In this document: positions 17,666-26,176 of the stretch, in pieces
Numbering within the stretch: position 1 is the stretch's first letter
Layout: each line of letters begins with the position of its first letter
NCBI RefSeq assembly: GCF_051251085.1
Contig: NZ_JBPCZH010000001.1
Span: 558,001-622,000, forward strand
Direction of reading: 5' to 3'
Length of the DNA: 64,000 bases
From: Cernens ardua
Lineage (GTDB): Bacteria; Pseudomonadota; Gammaproteobacteria; Pseudomonadales; Halomonadaceae
The notes under the pieces: model-generated
What the model was told of the DNA's origin: nothing
Database searches by the model: none
Seen by the model: only the letters and a program-made list of their open reading frames with translations
Made by a program: the position numbers and the translations under genes

Positions 17666-18082
17666 CCGATTCTTGCCTCCTCTTCACCGGAACAATCAGA
17701 TGTCAGGCTGAGCAGTGAGGTTCGAATCACGCTGGGATGCTGATGGGTGTATGTAAATTTCAATTGAGGTATATAAATTCGAGTGCTTGCAGTGTGCTAT
17801 ACCGCCTGACTGCTCCGGCGCAGTTTATGAATGGTTATAGATTCAGCGGCGGACTTTTTACCACAAATGACAAGGTGTTGTCTGGATTTAGATTGAATGC
17901 GTGAACACATTAATAACCGCATGCAATCTTTAGCGTTGGGTGGGGCACACATGTTGTGCGCCTCTTTTGAGGGATGTATACGCGCTTGCGAGGCACGCAC
18001 CCAAGGTTCTATCCTGACACTATTGTCAGCAAATGTTCATACATTTGATTCCATGCACTTACTTGGTAAGGAGCTTTTCTGC
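17666..18082. other. Divergent aroP/yjbQ regulatory region
   Basis: About 415 bases. An imperfect direct repeat GTATGTAAAT / GTATATAAAT lies near 17749-17779 on the aroP side; two perfect palindromes lie at 18014-18047 on the yjbQ side. An in-frame N-terminal extension of yjbQ from 17897 is not credible because the family starts at 18083. Confidence 0.55.
18014..18047. promoter_or_regulatory. Two adjacent perfect palindromes upstream of yjbQ
   Basis: CTGACA-N4-TGTCAG (18014-18029) and CAAATGT-N4-ACATTTG (18030-18047) abut one another, centres 17 bp apart, ending 35 bases before the yjbQ start. Both have the 4-base gap typical of dimeric helix-turn-helix operators. The regulator is unknown. 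Confidence 0.6.
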
Positions 18083-18502
18083 ATGTGGACTCAGAAAGAG
18101 ATTCGCCTACAGCCTCGCCCCCGCGGTTTTCACTTGATCACCAGTGAAATCGAGCGTGCCATCCCTGAAATCGGCTCTATTAATACCGGGCTACTGCACG
18201 TATTTATCCAGCATACCTCTGCCTCACTCACCATCAACGAAAATGCAGATCCAACAGTACGTGTTGATTTCGAAAGCTTTTTCAACCATGCCGTACCTGA
18301 AGACGAGCCCTACTATCGCCATACCTACGAAGGAAGTGACGACATGCCGGCACACCTGAAAAGCAGCATTTTAGGTGCGAGTGTACAGATACCGATTACA
18401 CGTGGTCGCCTGAACATGGGAACCTGGCAGGGTATTTACCTGTGCGAACACCGTAATCATGGTGGAAGTCGCCGTGTCGTCATTACCGCGACGGGCGAGT
18501 AA
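18083..18502 (+). CDS. yjbQ: YjbQ/UPF0047 family protein
   Basis: A 139-residue member of the widespread YjbQ family, which has weak thiamine phosphate synthase activity in E. coli but no settled role. Family stretches are RPRGFHLITSEIERAI, HVFIQHTSASLTINENADP (with the conserved His) and the C-terminal TWQGIYLCEHRNHGGSRRVV. The ATG at 18083 gives the family N-terminus (MWTQKEI) and has AAGGAG nine bases upstream; a 62-residue upstream extension is discarded. It converges on hda. Two palindromes just upstream suggest dedicated control. Confidence 0.92.
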   Translation: MWTQKEIRLQPRPRGFHLITSEIERAIPEIGSINTGLLHVFIQHTSASLTINENADPTVRVDFESFFNHAVPEDEPYYRHTYEGSDDMPAHLKSSILGASVQIPITRGRLNMGTWQGIYLCEHRNHGGSRRVVITATGE

Positions 18503-18544
18503 CGAAAAGAGATAAGCCGAAAGGCGGTTACCCCAAAGGGATGA

Positions 18545-19240
18545 CTACCACCCCAGGGCTTCCTTGACGAAGGGTATCGTTAATCGGCGATGCGCAGAAA
18601 GCGAAGCCTGATCCAACCGATCAAGCGCATGAAAAAGCGCATTCAGTGAACGCGGACAGCGGTGCAGGATATAACGAAGGACGTTGTCGGGTAATTCCAT
18701 ACCACGTTGACTGGCACGCAACTTGAGCGCGTGTGCTCGCTGTTCGTCCGTCATGGGATGAAGATGAAAGATAGCCCCCCAACCCAGTCGCGAAGCCAGG
18801 TCAGGTAACTGAACGCCTAATTGCCGTGGCGAAGCACCCGCGGAAATCACCATTCGTTTACCCGCATCACGCATACGGTTGAAACAGTGAAACAGGCCTT
18901 CTTCCCAGCGCTTACGCCCTACTACCTGATCCACATCATCAATGGCAAGCAAGTCGAGACGTTCCAGATCTTCCAGCACAAGGGGTGGAAAATGCCCCAG
19001 CTCAGCCAAAGGTAGGTAAAGCGTGCGAAGATCATGGGCAGATGCTTCATGGCACGCCGCCTGAAGGAGGTGGCTTCGGCCAGACTCTTCTGCTCCCCAG
19101 AGGTAGACAAGGGGTTCATTGCTTCCTTGCGCCTGAGCCTTTAGCGCTGCCACGGCAGCAGCATTGGCGTCAGCATAGAAGCTATCAAACGTAGCATCAT
19201 CACGTGGTCCCACTCCCAGCGGTAACTGAAATGGTTGACT
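18545..19240 (-). CDS. hda: DnaA regulatory inactivator Hda
   Basis: AAA+ DnaA homologue that, bound to the beta clamp, stimulates hydrolysis of DnaA-ATP and so prevents re-initiation. The 231-residue protein (E. coli 233) starts with a clamp-binding motif, QLPL near residue 6, and has a degenerate Walker A (WGAEESGRSHLL), Walker B LLAIDDVD and the conserved PRQLGVQLPDLASRLGWG. The ATG at 19240 has GGAAGGG upstream and fits family starts; a reading from 19279 adds 13 residues. Proximity to purM-purN is the order also found in Pseudomonas. Confidence 0.95.
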   Translation of the reverse strand, partial: SQPFQLPLGVGPRDDATFDSFYADANAAAVAALKAQAQGSNEPLVYLWGAEESGRSHLLQAACHEASAHDLRTLYLPLAELGHFPPLVLEDLERLDLLAIDDVDQVVGRKRWEEGLFHCFNRMRDAGKRMVISAGASPRQLGVQLPDLASRLGWGAIFHLHPMTDEQRAHALKLRASQRGMELPDNVLRYILHRCPRSLNALFHALDRLDQASLSAHRRLTIPFVKEALGW

Positions 19241-19476
19241 CATGCGTTCCCTTCCCTGAAGGTGCCTGTCAAATGCCACATGCCTAACATGATGCTTACC
19301 TAATAGAAGACGCCAAGGGAGAATTCCTTGAACTACGTTTCATGGATAATACAGTGATGACTCATCTAGAAAATCATCAGTGAGTCAATCAATACAACAC
19401 CCTACCACATCTCATCGATATTACGCTGCCCGTATACATTTGTTTATAGCTTTCTGCTTTATACATTCTACTCCCT

Positions 19477-20445
19477 TCATGAATCAGCAGGCTTTTGCTT
19501 TTCAGGTGCAGGGCCAACGGCTTCAGGTTCATCCAGGGAAGGAACGCGTCCATGATGCCCAAAATTGACAATACGTGCTTCCACCAAATGCAATTTGCCC
19601 AATATATCACTTTTCAGAATCAATACTGCCAGTGCAGATCCCAACAGTGGTCCCAAGAGATACACCCATAACGTCGGTACGTTTCCCGAAAAAATATCGG
19701 GTGCAAGTGAGCGTACGAAATTCGTACTGTCACCGGTGATCCACGCCATGATCGGATTCATGACAAGAAAATAGAGGCCACCCAACCAGGGCGTAATCAG
19801 GCGAAAACGCTTGTGGGCAGCAAACCAATAGATGGCCAATACGAGGAGAAGAGTCAGTACAAGTTCAGCCAATACACTCCACCAGATCGAAAAGTGTGTA
19901 GTAGGCAGAGTTGCTACATAATTGACCGAGCTGACCATCCTGGCCCATGGGTGAAAACATACCGCCAAAAGGGCAACCAATGCCGTCCCCCCACAGGCAC
20001 CCACTATCTGTGCGAAGAAGTATCCCAGAGCGTCCAGCGGGACAATCTTTTTACTCAGCATGAATGCGAGTGTAATGGAGGGGTTCAAATGAGCGCCACT
20101 CACTTTGCCAAAACGCGTAAATGCTGCAACGGTACCCGCCGAGCCGAAGAAAAATCCTGCCAACGCCGTTTGTAACAAGGGATGCCCAATAAGAAAGGAA
20201 GAAACAGGCGAAGAAGGTGCCAACACCAGTGTATTCGTCACAATGCCAATGATCATGAGAATACCCGTTGCAATGGCTTCACACGCATAGAGTTTCCAAT
20301 GCAGAGGATTACCCGGATGAGGCTCTCCGGCCAAAGGACGATCTACTAATTGCCGATGATGGAAACGAACATGGGGAATACGAATATGGCGGTGCTGAAC
20401 ATGATGCGCACCGTAAGTCTCAGGAGCATGCTTGTCGTTACTCAC
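19477..20445 (-). CDS. MIP-family channel with altered NPA motifs
   Basis: Membrane channel of the aquaporin/glycerol facilitator superfamily, 322 residues with six hydrophobic segments. The first half-helix motif reads SGAHLNPS (NPS at about 121-123 instead of NPA). In the second, the canonical NPAR is replaced by NFVR (about 242-245): Asn and Arg are kept, Pro-Ala is not. The N-terminus is a His-rich cytoplasmic extension of about 45 residues (HHVQHRHIRIPHVRFHH), absent from ordinary aquaporins; the C-terminal tail is also long and Pro/Glu-rich. GTG at 20445 is preferred because GGGAGG lies seven bases upstream; a TTG seven codons earlier also exists. Substrate unknown. Confidence 0.82.
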   Translation of the reverse strand: MSNDKHAPETYGAHHVQHRHIRIPHVRFHHRQLVDRPLAGEPHPGNPLHWKLYACEAIATGILMIIGIVTNTLVLAPSSPVSSFLIGHPLLQTALAGFFFGSAGTVAAFTRFGKVSGAHLNPSITLAFMLSKKIVPLDALGYFFAQIVGACGGTALVALLAVCFHPWARMVSSVNYVATLPTTHFSIWWSVLAELVLTLLLVLAIYWFAAHKRFRLITPWLGGLYFLVMNPIMAWITGDSTNFVRSLAPDIFSGNVPTLWVYLLGPLLGSALAVLILKSDILGKLHLVEARIVNFGHHGRVPSLDEPEAVGPAPEKQKPADS

Positions 20446-20961
20446 GAATTCCCCTCCCGTAGTCAATGCTGATAAATGATAGAAAAATCTTCACTCACCC
20501 GGTAAACAAAATTCCGGAACCAAAGCCATGAGCGTAAAGAGAGCCGCCCCTTGTGAATTTTCAATCGTTGATAAAAAGAGGTCGCGACAATGCCCGGAAA
20601 CATTTCTGCAGATGAATAAAACGAAAAGCCAACCTTGGTGTTCCTTATTAATACTTAAGGATTAAATGACCAAAAACAAGTATTCACCCATAATAAATAC
20701 CCTTTGCCATTATCTACCTGACTGGATACTTCCTACATTGGAGCGGGATATTGCCGGCGAAAACGATGGCGGCATTCCCTAATGACTCTGACATTAGCCA
20801 ACAACAGTGATAAACTACGCGCGCTATAGAGTGCTGAATACATCACCTCTATACAGATCATTTACCTTTTTCTCGGTGCTTACGTATTGGCTCGTACACA
20901 TTCGCTGAATGTTACGATACGACATGCCCCGGACATCGCCACTATCTCTTGAGAGAGCCCC
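20446..20961. other. Divergent MIP/purM intergenic region
   Basis: About 515 bases, no gene. It holds the purM promoter at 20788-20816. No PurR-type palindrome was recognised. Confidence 0.5.
20788..20816 (+). promoter_or_regulatory. Probable sigma-70 promoter of purMN
   Basis: CTGACA (20788-20793) and TAAACT (20811-20816) are 17 bases apart, giving a leader of about 140 bases before the purM start. Confidence 0.5.
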
Positions 20962-22029
20962 ATGACCTCTGACTCCTCATCTTCCAAAGCATCACTCAGT
21001 TACAAGGACGCCGGTGTCAACATTGACGCGGGAAACGCACTGGTCGATCGCATCAAGGAGACCGTCAAGCGGACGACACGCCCTGAAGTCCTCGGTGGGC
21101 TGGGTGGTTTCGGCGCACTTTGCGAAATTCCGCAAGGGTATCGTAAACCTGTACTCGTCTCGGGAACGGATGGTGTAGGTACCAAACTGCGGGTAGCCAT
21201 GACGCTGGGGCGCCATGACACCATTGGTATTGATCTTGTCGCCATGTGTGTCAATGACCTGGTCGTTGCAGGTGCAGAGCCCCTCTTCTTCCTTGACTAC
21301 TATGCCACGGGCCATTTGGATGTAGAAACGGCTACCGATGTTGTGAAAGGCATTGGCGCGGGATGCGAGCAGGCAGGCTGTGCACTTGTCGGTGGTGAAA
21401 CTGCTGAGATGCCCGGCATGTATGAAGGCGATGACTACGATCTGGCAGGCTTCTGTGTGGGTGTGGTCGAAAAGGACGAGGTCATTGATGGTCAGAACGT
21501 GGCGGTTGGCGACGTCATTCTCGGCTTGGCTTCCTCCGGCGCCCATTCCAATGGCTATTCGTTGATCCGCAAGATTATCGAGCGCTCGGATACTGATCTT
21601 TCCGAAAAGATCGGCAATACTACCCTCGGTGATGCCCTGATGGCACCGACCCGTATCTATGTTAAACCCTTGCTCTCCCTCATTAAAGAAAGCGGTGTTC
21701 ATGTGCACGCGCTCTCTCACATTACCGGTGGCGGTTTGTTGGAAAACATTCCCCGCGTACTGCCTGACAACGCAGTGGCGCATATTGATGTCAACGCCTG
21801 GCAACGCCCCGAGCTGTTCAATTGGCTGCAACGGGAAGGCAATATCGACGAACGGGAAATGTATCGCACTCTGAACTGCGGTATTGGAATGGTCGTCGTT
21901 GTGCCAGCGGAACAGGCACAGCAAGCCATGGACTACCTGAAAACTCAGGGCGAAGATGTCTATCGTCTCGGTGATATCCGTGCACGTCAGGGCGAAGAAG
22001 AACAGGTCGCGCTGGAGAACCTGTCATGA
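20962..22029 (+). CDS. purM: Phosphoribosylformylglycinamidine cyclo-ligase PurM
   Basis: Fifth step of purine synthesis: ATP-dependent closure of FGAM to aminoimidazole ribonucleotide. The 355-residue protein (E. coli 345) has the family sequence SYKDAGVNIDAGNALV, then VLVSGTDGVGTKLRVA, ALVGGETAEMPGMYEG and HITGGGLLENIPRVLP. GAGAGAG precedes the ATG. It overlaps purN by four bases (ATGA), forming the conserved purM-purN operon. Confidence 0.97.
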   Translation: MTSDSSSSKASLSYKDAGVNIDAGNALVDRIKETVKRTTRPEVLGGLGGFGALCEIPQGYRKPVLVSGTDGVGTKLRVAMTLGRHDTIGIDLVAMCVNDLVVAGAEPLFFLDYYATGHLDVETATDVVKGIGAGCEQAGCALVGGETAEMPGMYEGDDYDLAGFCVGVVEKDEVIDGQNVAVGDVILGLASSGAHSNGYSLIRKIIERSDTDLSEKIGNTTLGDALMAPTRIYVKPLLSLIKESGVHVHALSHITGGGLLENIPRVLPDNAVAHIDVNAWQRPELFNWLQREGNIDEREMYRTLNCGIGMVVVVPAEQAQQAMDYLKTQGEDVYRLGDIRARQGEEEQVALENLS

Positions 22030-22739
22030 GCGAAGAGACCACAGGATTCGAGGCAGAACCCGCAGAGCCGCGTCGCATTGTCGTACTGATCTCCGGCAAC
22101 GGCACTAATCTTCAGGCGCTGATCGACGCACAGGAACATGATGAACTGGGCGGCGAAATCGCAGCAGTCATCTCTAACAATGCTGAGGCCTACGGACTCA
22201 CCCGTGCTCGTGAAGCTGGTATCCCTGCGGTGGTATTGCCACAGGATGAATATGAGAACCGTGAGACCTACGATGGCGCCCTCATTAAGGTCATCGAACG
22301 ACATGAACCTGATCTGGTTGTATTGGCGGGCTTCATGCGTATTTTAACGCCTGTCTTTGTCCATCGTTTTTATGGTCGTCTGATCAATATTCATCCCTCC
22401 CTTCTGCCCAATTACAAAGGGCTGCATACCCATCGTCGCGTATTGGAAGATGGCGGCAAATTACATGGCGTGACCGTCCATTTTGTTAATGATGATCTGG
22501 ACGGTGGCCCTGTCATCATGCAGGCAGAAGTCAATGTTGAATCGGATGATACAGAAGAGTCGCTTGCGCGTAAGGTGCAACAGCGGGAGCATCTTATCTA
22601 CCCGATCGCCGTACGCTGGTTTCTGGAAGGCCGCCTGAAATTGGCAGGTGACAAAGCCACCTTTGATGGTCATGAGCTCAAGCCAACAGGCATGCGTCTT
22701 ACCCACGCCGATGCACTCGACGATATTGACGAAGAATAA
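22026..22739 (+). CDS. purN: Phosphoribosylglycinamide formyltransferase PurN
   Basis: Third step of purine synthesis: transfers formyl from 10-formyltetrahydrofolate to GAR. The 237-residue protein has VVLISGNGTNLQALIDA at the N-terminus and the catalytic set: Asn and His in INIHPSLLP, the GLHTH loop, and Asp in DDLDGGPVI. It is about 25 residues longer than E. coli PurN (212), mostly in an acidic N-terminal leader before RRIVVL. Translation is coupled to purM by overlapping start and stop. Confidence 0.96.
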   Translation: MSEETTGFEAEPAEPRRIVVLISGNGTNLQALIDAQEHDELGGEIAAVISNNAEAYGLTRAREAGIPAVVLPQDEYENRETYDGALIKVIERHEPDLVVLAGFMRILTPVFVHRFYGRLINIHPSLLPNYKGLHTHRRVLEDGGKLHGVTVHFVNDDLDGGPVIMQAEVNVESDDTEESLARKVQQREHLIYPIAVRWFLEGRLKLAGDKATFDGHELKPTGMRLTHADALDDIDEE

Positions 22740-22823
22740 GCACTTTATCATGCCAACAGGGGCATCTTCTTTAAAGGATATGCTGCGTGGCAAAAGCAAC
22801 GAGGTATGATACAGATACCGACA

Positions 22824-22850
22824 AAAAAGGAGCCTTCAAGGCTCCTTTTT
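22824..22850. terminator. Bidirectional terminator between purN and dcd
   Basis: AAGGAGCCTT pairs with AAGGCTCCTT across a one-base loop, flanked by runs of A and T. Serves convergent purMN and dcd. Confidence 0.88.
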
Positions 22851-22917
22851 ACGTTTTACGTATGCTTTTGACCTGTTTCCCAACAACTCTGTCTATTGAC
22901 TCGCCAGGAACGCACGA

Positions 22918-23484
22918 TCAGGTACGGGGCAGCGTAACACCACGTTGGCCCTGATATTTACCAGCGCGATCTCCATAAGACGTTTCACACACTTCATCCG
23001 ACTCGAAGAAAAGCATCTGCGCTACTCCTTCGTTTGCATAGATTTTGGCAGGCAGATTGGTTGTGTTGGAAAATTCCAGCGTCACGTGCCCTTCCCATTC
23101 TGGCTCTAACGGCGTGACATTCACGATAATACCGCAGCGTGCGTAGGTAGACTTACCCAGGCAGACCGTCAGGACACTACGGGGAATACGGAAGTACTCC
23201 ACGGTACGTGCCAGCGCGAAGGAGTTGGGCGGAATAACACACACATCCCCTTTGATATCCACGAAGCTTTTTTCATCAAAATGCTTCGGATCCACGGTGG
23301 CCGAATGAATATTGGTGAAGACCTTGAACTCATCGGCGCAACGAACATCATAACCATAGCTCGAAGTCCCGTAGGAGATAACGCGTTGCCCTTCCACTTC
23401 ACGTACCTGACCGGACTCAAAGGGCTCGATCATGCCCTGCTGCTCGGACATTCGACGGATCCACTTATCAGCTTTGATGCTCAT
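22918..23484 (-). CDS. dcd: dCTP deaminase Dcd
   Basis: Deaminates dCTP to dUTP, the main source of dUMP for thymidylate in proteobacteria. The 188-residue trimeric enzyme has MSIKADKWIRRM at the start, SYGYDVRCADEFKVF, LGKSTYARCGIIVNVTPLEPEWEGHVTLEFSNT with the catalytic Glu, and the C-terminal nucleotide lid GKYQGQRGVTLPR. Length is near E. coli Dcd (193). It lies downstream of apbC on the same strand, with a 300-base gap. Confidence 0.96.
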   Translation of the reverse strand: MSIKADKWIRRMSEQQGMIEPFESGQVREVEGQRVISYGTSSYGYDVRCADEFKVFTNIHSATVDPKHFDEKSFVDIKGDVCVIPPNSFALARTVEYFRIPRSVLTVCLGKSTYARCGIIVNVTPLEPEWEGHVTLEFSNTTNLPAKIYANEGVAQMLFFESDEVCETSYGDRAGKYQGQRGVTLPRT

Positions 23485-23783
23485 TGCGACACAATACCTT
23501 CAACTTGGAGAGACACAGCAGGAAGGACTCAACCGAGTCATTTCATGCTTGATTTGGTATGTAATGATAGCGGCATAGAGCGTTTGAGGCGAGTACTCTT
23601 GGCCCTCAATACACTAATTATTTCCGTAGGCTATACATCGCTTGGAGCGGAAAACCAGCAAGAACTGATCAGCACTTCTGGTCATCCACTACTCTCAGTC
23701 ACACATTGCGGCTCATGCATAGTTATTTTATCAGCACCGCAGCCTTCTGCATTTATCCATGTAAAGCTATCAATCACCACTTA
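23485..23783. other. apbC-dcd spacer
   Basis: About 300 bases without a credible gene; an ORF crossing it on the plus strand is a continuation of antisense reading through dcd. Confidence 0.4.
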
Positions 23784-24584
23784 CTAACTGAACCCAATAG
23801 TGGGCCCAGTATGAGTGGCATTGGAAACCTCAGCATCGATATGCCGCGCAGCTTCGGTAAACGCATGTGCGGCGACGCCATCCGGGTCAGCGATCACACA
23901 GGGATTGCCTCCATCCGACTGCTCTCTGATCGATAGCTGCAGAGGTAATCGAGCAATGACGCGCGTCTTGTAATTCTCTGCAATACGATCGCCACCCCCT
24001 TCCCCAAAAATGGGCTCCACATGACCACATTGGGAGCAGATATGTGTGCTCATGTTCTCGATAACGCCCAGCACAGGAATATTTACTTTACGAAACATTT
24101 CGATCCCACGGCGAGCATCCAGCAGGGCAATATCCTGTGGTGTCGTCACAATGACTGCCCCCGCGACTGAAACCTTCTGGGCGAGGCTCAATTGGATATC
24201 CCCCGTGCCCGGGGGCATGTCGATAAAGAGGTAGTCCAGCTCCCCCCAGTCTGTCTGATTAAGAAGCTGCAGGAATGCGCCAGCCACCATCGGCCCACGC
24301 CAGACCATCGCTGTCTCAATATCAGTCAGGAATGCCATCGACATGACCTTGATACCATGTGCTTCCAGCGGCACCATCGTTTTTTCATCAATGGCCCTGG
24401 GGCGCGTACCCGGCGCAACGCCCAACATATGGGCCTGGCTGGGTCCGTAAATATCCGCGTCCAATACCCCTACCCTCTTGCCCTGAGCGGCCATGGCCAG
24501 TGCCAGATTGGCGGTAACAGTGGACTTGCCTACTCCGCCCTTGCCAGAGGCAACAGCGATAATGTGTTTGATACCAGCGGTCAC
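23784..24584 (-). CDS. apbC: Iron-sulfur carrier ATPase ApbC/Mrp
   Basis: P-loop NTPase that carries and delivers Fe-S clusters. The protein has a deviant Walker A (SGKGGVGKST), LDADIYGPSQAHMLG, YLFIDMPPGTGD, and the cluster-binding CxxC as CSQCGH. It lacks the N-terminal MIP18/DUF59 domain of longer Mrp proteins. GTG at 24584 is preferred (GGAG six bases upstream; product about 266 residues starting MTAGIKHIIAVASG). A longer ATG reading from 24653 adds 23 residues of low-complexity AT-rich sequence with no ribosome site. apbC and metG are normally divergent neighbours; here a nudix/HNH insert separates them. Confidence 0.92.
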   Translation of the reverse strand: MTAGIKHIIAVASGKGGVGKSTVTANLALAMAAQGKRVGVLDADIYGPSQAHMLGVAPGTRPRAIDEKTMVPLEAHGIKVMSMAFLTDIETAMVWRGPMVAGAFLQLLNQTDWGELDYLFIDMPPGTGDIQLSLAQKVSVAGAVIVTTPQDIALLDARRGIEMFRKVNIPVLGVIENMSTHICSQCGHVEPIFGEGGGDRIAENYKTRVIARLPLQLSIREQSDGGNPCVIADPDGVAAHAFTEAARHIDAEVSNATHTGPTIGFS

Positions 24585-24790
24585 AGTAAACTCCGCGATT
24601 GGTGATAAAAATTCACTCTCAATAATCTTTATATTGTATGACCTAGAGGGCATAAAATCATAGGGGGGCGAAAAATAGGGGAAGCTAAAAGCGTATTATT
24701 AAGATTGAGATCGTGCGAAAAAGAGGGATGAATCGACTATCACTACGATAAGTGTTGGCATCCCATTTTAGTGTTTAAAAAATTAAGCGT

Positions 24791-25192
24791 TTAAGCGCTA
24801 AGATATTTACTCACATCACTCACAGCAGGAAGATCAGGACTAGCCCAATCCATACCGACGAGTTCATCAAGACTGCACCAACGCCCTTCTTCGTGTACTT
24901 TCAATGTAAGAGTATTCAAGTCACCCACGACGCTGGCGAAAAAGCAGCTCAAGTTGATCGTTAAATTGGAATCAATGGTAGTGATATATTCACCAAGCCG
25001 TTTTCCCACCTTTATATGTAACGCAAGTTCTTCATATATCTCTCTCACTAATGCCGCACGCTGCGTTTCACCCTTTTCAATCTTTCCTCCGGGAAACTCC
25101 CATTTTCCGCCCATGGATTTCTCCAATGAGCGTCGAGCAATAAATAACTTTCCTTCGTGCTGGATAATTGCCGCCACAACGTTAAGCATCAT
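24791..25192 (-). CDS. NUDIX hydrolase, MutT-like
   Basis: A 133-residue pyrophosphohydrolase resembling 8-oxo-dGTP phosphatases (MutT) and CTP/nucleotide NUDIX enzymes. The Nudix box is complete at residues 36-58 (G-x5-E-x7-R-E-I-Y-E-E) except that the usual Gly near the end is Ala57. Features such as FIARRSLEKSMGGKWEFPGG are typical of MutT. It lies in an AT-rich interval, divergent from an HNH nuclease gene with 89 bases between starts. Substrate cannot be predicted: sanitising oxidised nucleotides is one option, nucleotide-level function linked to the nuclease another. Confidence 0.85.
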   Translation of the reverse strand: MMLNVVAAIIQHEGKLFIARRSLEKSMGGKWEFPGGKIEKGETQRAALVREIYEELALHIKVGKRLGEYITTIDSNLTINLSCFFASVVGDLNTLTLKVHEEGRWCSLDELVGMDWASPDLPAVSDVSKYLSA

Positions 25193-25281
25193 TTAAACTT
25201 ACTCTTCTTTGATCTTTGTTATTAAGCGCCATGGTATGTGTTAACTTAGTTCTATATTAATTTTATGGGTAGGGATATAGG

Positions 25282-26007
25282 ATGCCTCGAAATAAGCCAT
25301 GGAGTCGCAATGAGTTAATATTAGCGCTCGATCTGTACTTTCAAGAACCACAACCAAAGCTTGATGACTCTGATCCACACGTGCAAAGACTCAGTACATT
25401 ACTCAACAAGTTCCCCCTTAAGCAGGGCGAGCATCGCGATGCATCTTATCGTTCGGCAAGTTCTGTGGCCCTCAAACTTCAAAATATAAGGTCTGTTGCA
25501 TCCCATAAAACGGCAGGACGTCACAATGGCGGAAAGTTAGATAAGATTGTTTATGATGAATTCAAAAATAATCCCATTCTGTTAAAACAGTCCGCTGCAG
25601 CTATTAAAAACGCGATACATATAGATATAAGCCGAGCTAGAGTATCAAGCGCTGAGAGTCTCGATCAAACCTCCACTGCATATGAAGGTGGCACCAAATA
25701 TTTACTGCATAAAGTATATGAACGTAATAGTGCCATAATAAAACAGAAGAAGCAGGCAGTACTGCATGCGAAGGGCAAGCTTGAATGTGAAGCGTGCGGT
25801 TTTAACTTTCATGAAATTTATGGTGAACGTGGATACGGATATATCGAGTGCCATCACACCTCCCCGGTGAGCCAATTAACGTCGAATGATGCGACGACGC
25901 TTTCTGACCTCGCTCTTTTATGTGCCAATTGTCATAGAATGATTCATGCGAGAGAGCCTTGGCTTAGTATGGAAGAGCTAAAACTCTTACTACGGAATAC
26001 CTACTAG
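25282..26007 (+). CDS. HNH endonuclease of the restriction-associated type
   Basis: A 241-residue two-part protein. Residues about 5-72 (PWSRNELILALDLYF to SVALKLQNIRS) match the N-terminal domain common in stand-alone HNH proteins annotated as putative restriction endonucleases. Residues about 165-225 are an HNH domain with a four-Cys zinc site (C169/C172 and C214/C217), active-site His191-His192 and a further H218/H222. Cleavage of modified or foreign DNA is the usual proposal for this group (McrA-like), untested here. AGGGAT precedes the ATG. No methyltransferase gene is adjacent, which fits a modification-dependent (type IV) rather than a type II enzyme. Codon use is AT-richer than in metG and apbC. 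Confidence 0.82.
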   Translation: MPRNKPWSRNELILALDLYFQEPQPKLDDSDPHVQRLSTLLNKFPLKQGEHRDASYRSASSVALKLQNIRSVASHKTAGRHNGGKLDKIVYDEFKNNPILLKQSAAAIKNAIHIDISRARVSSAESLDQTSTAYEGGTKYLLHKVYERNSAIIKQKKQAVLHAKGKLECEACGFNFHEIYGERGYGYIECHHTSPVSQLTSNDATTLSDLALLCANCHRMIHAREPWLSMEELKLLLRNTY

Positions 26008-26176
26008 TCGCCGGTTAAACCATTACGGCATCACTACTTTATCGCTCCAAACGCCATTTACCTCTACCTACTCGCGCGCCAGCGCGTTAGAATTACCCCA
26101 TAACATAACCCCTTCATTTATCAGCCCCGCGCCGACTACCGGAGCGGCGGGCTGTTTTGACGTTGTCCGAGGCCTC

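Noticed and set aside
17749..17779. TyrR box upstream of aroP
   Set aside because: Only the TGTAAA half is present; the partner TTTACA at the right spacing is absent. Kept as an imperfect direct repeat.
20992..21924. 310-codon ORF antisense to purM
   Set aside because: Shadow of a conserved gene; sequence has no recognisable family and no ribosome site.
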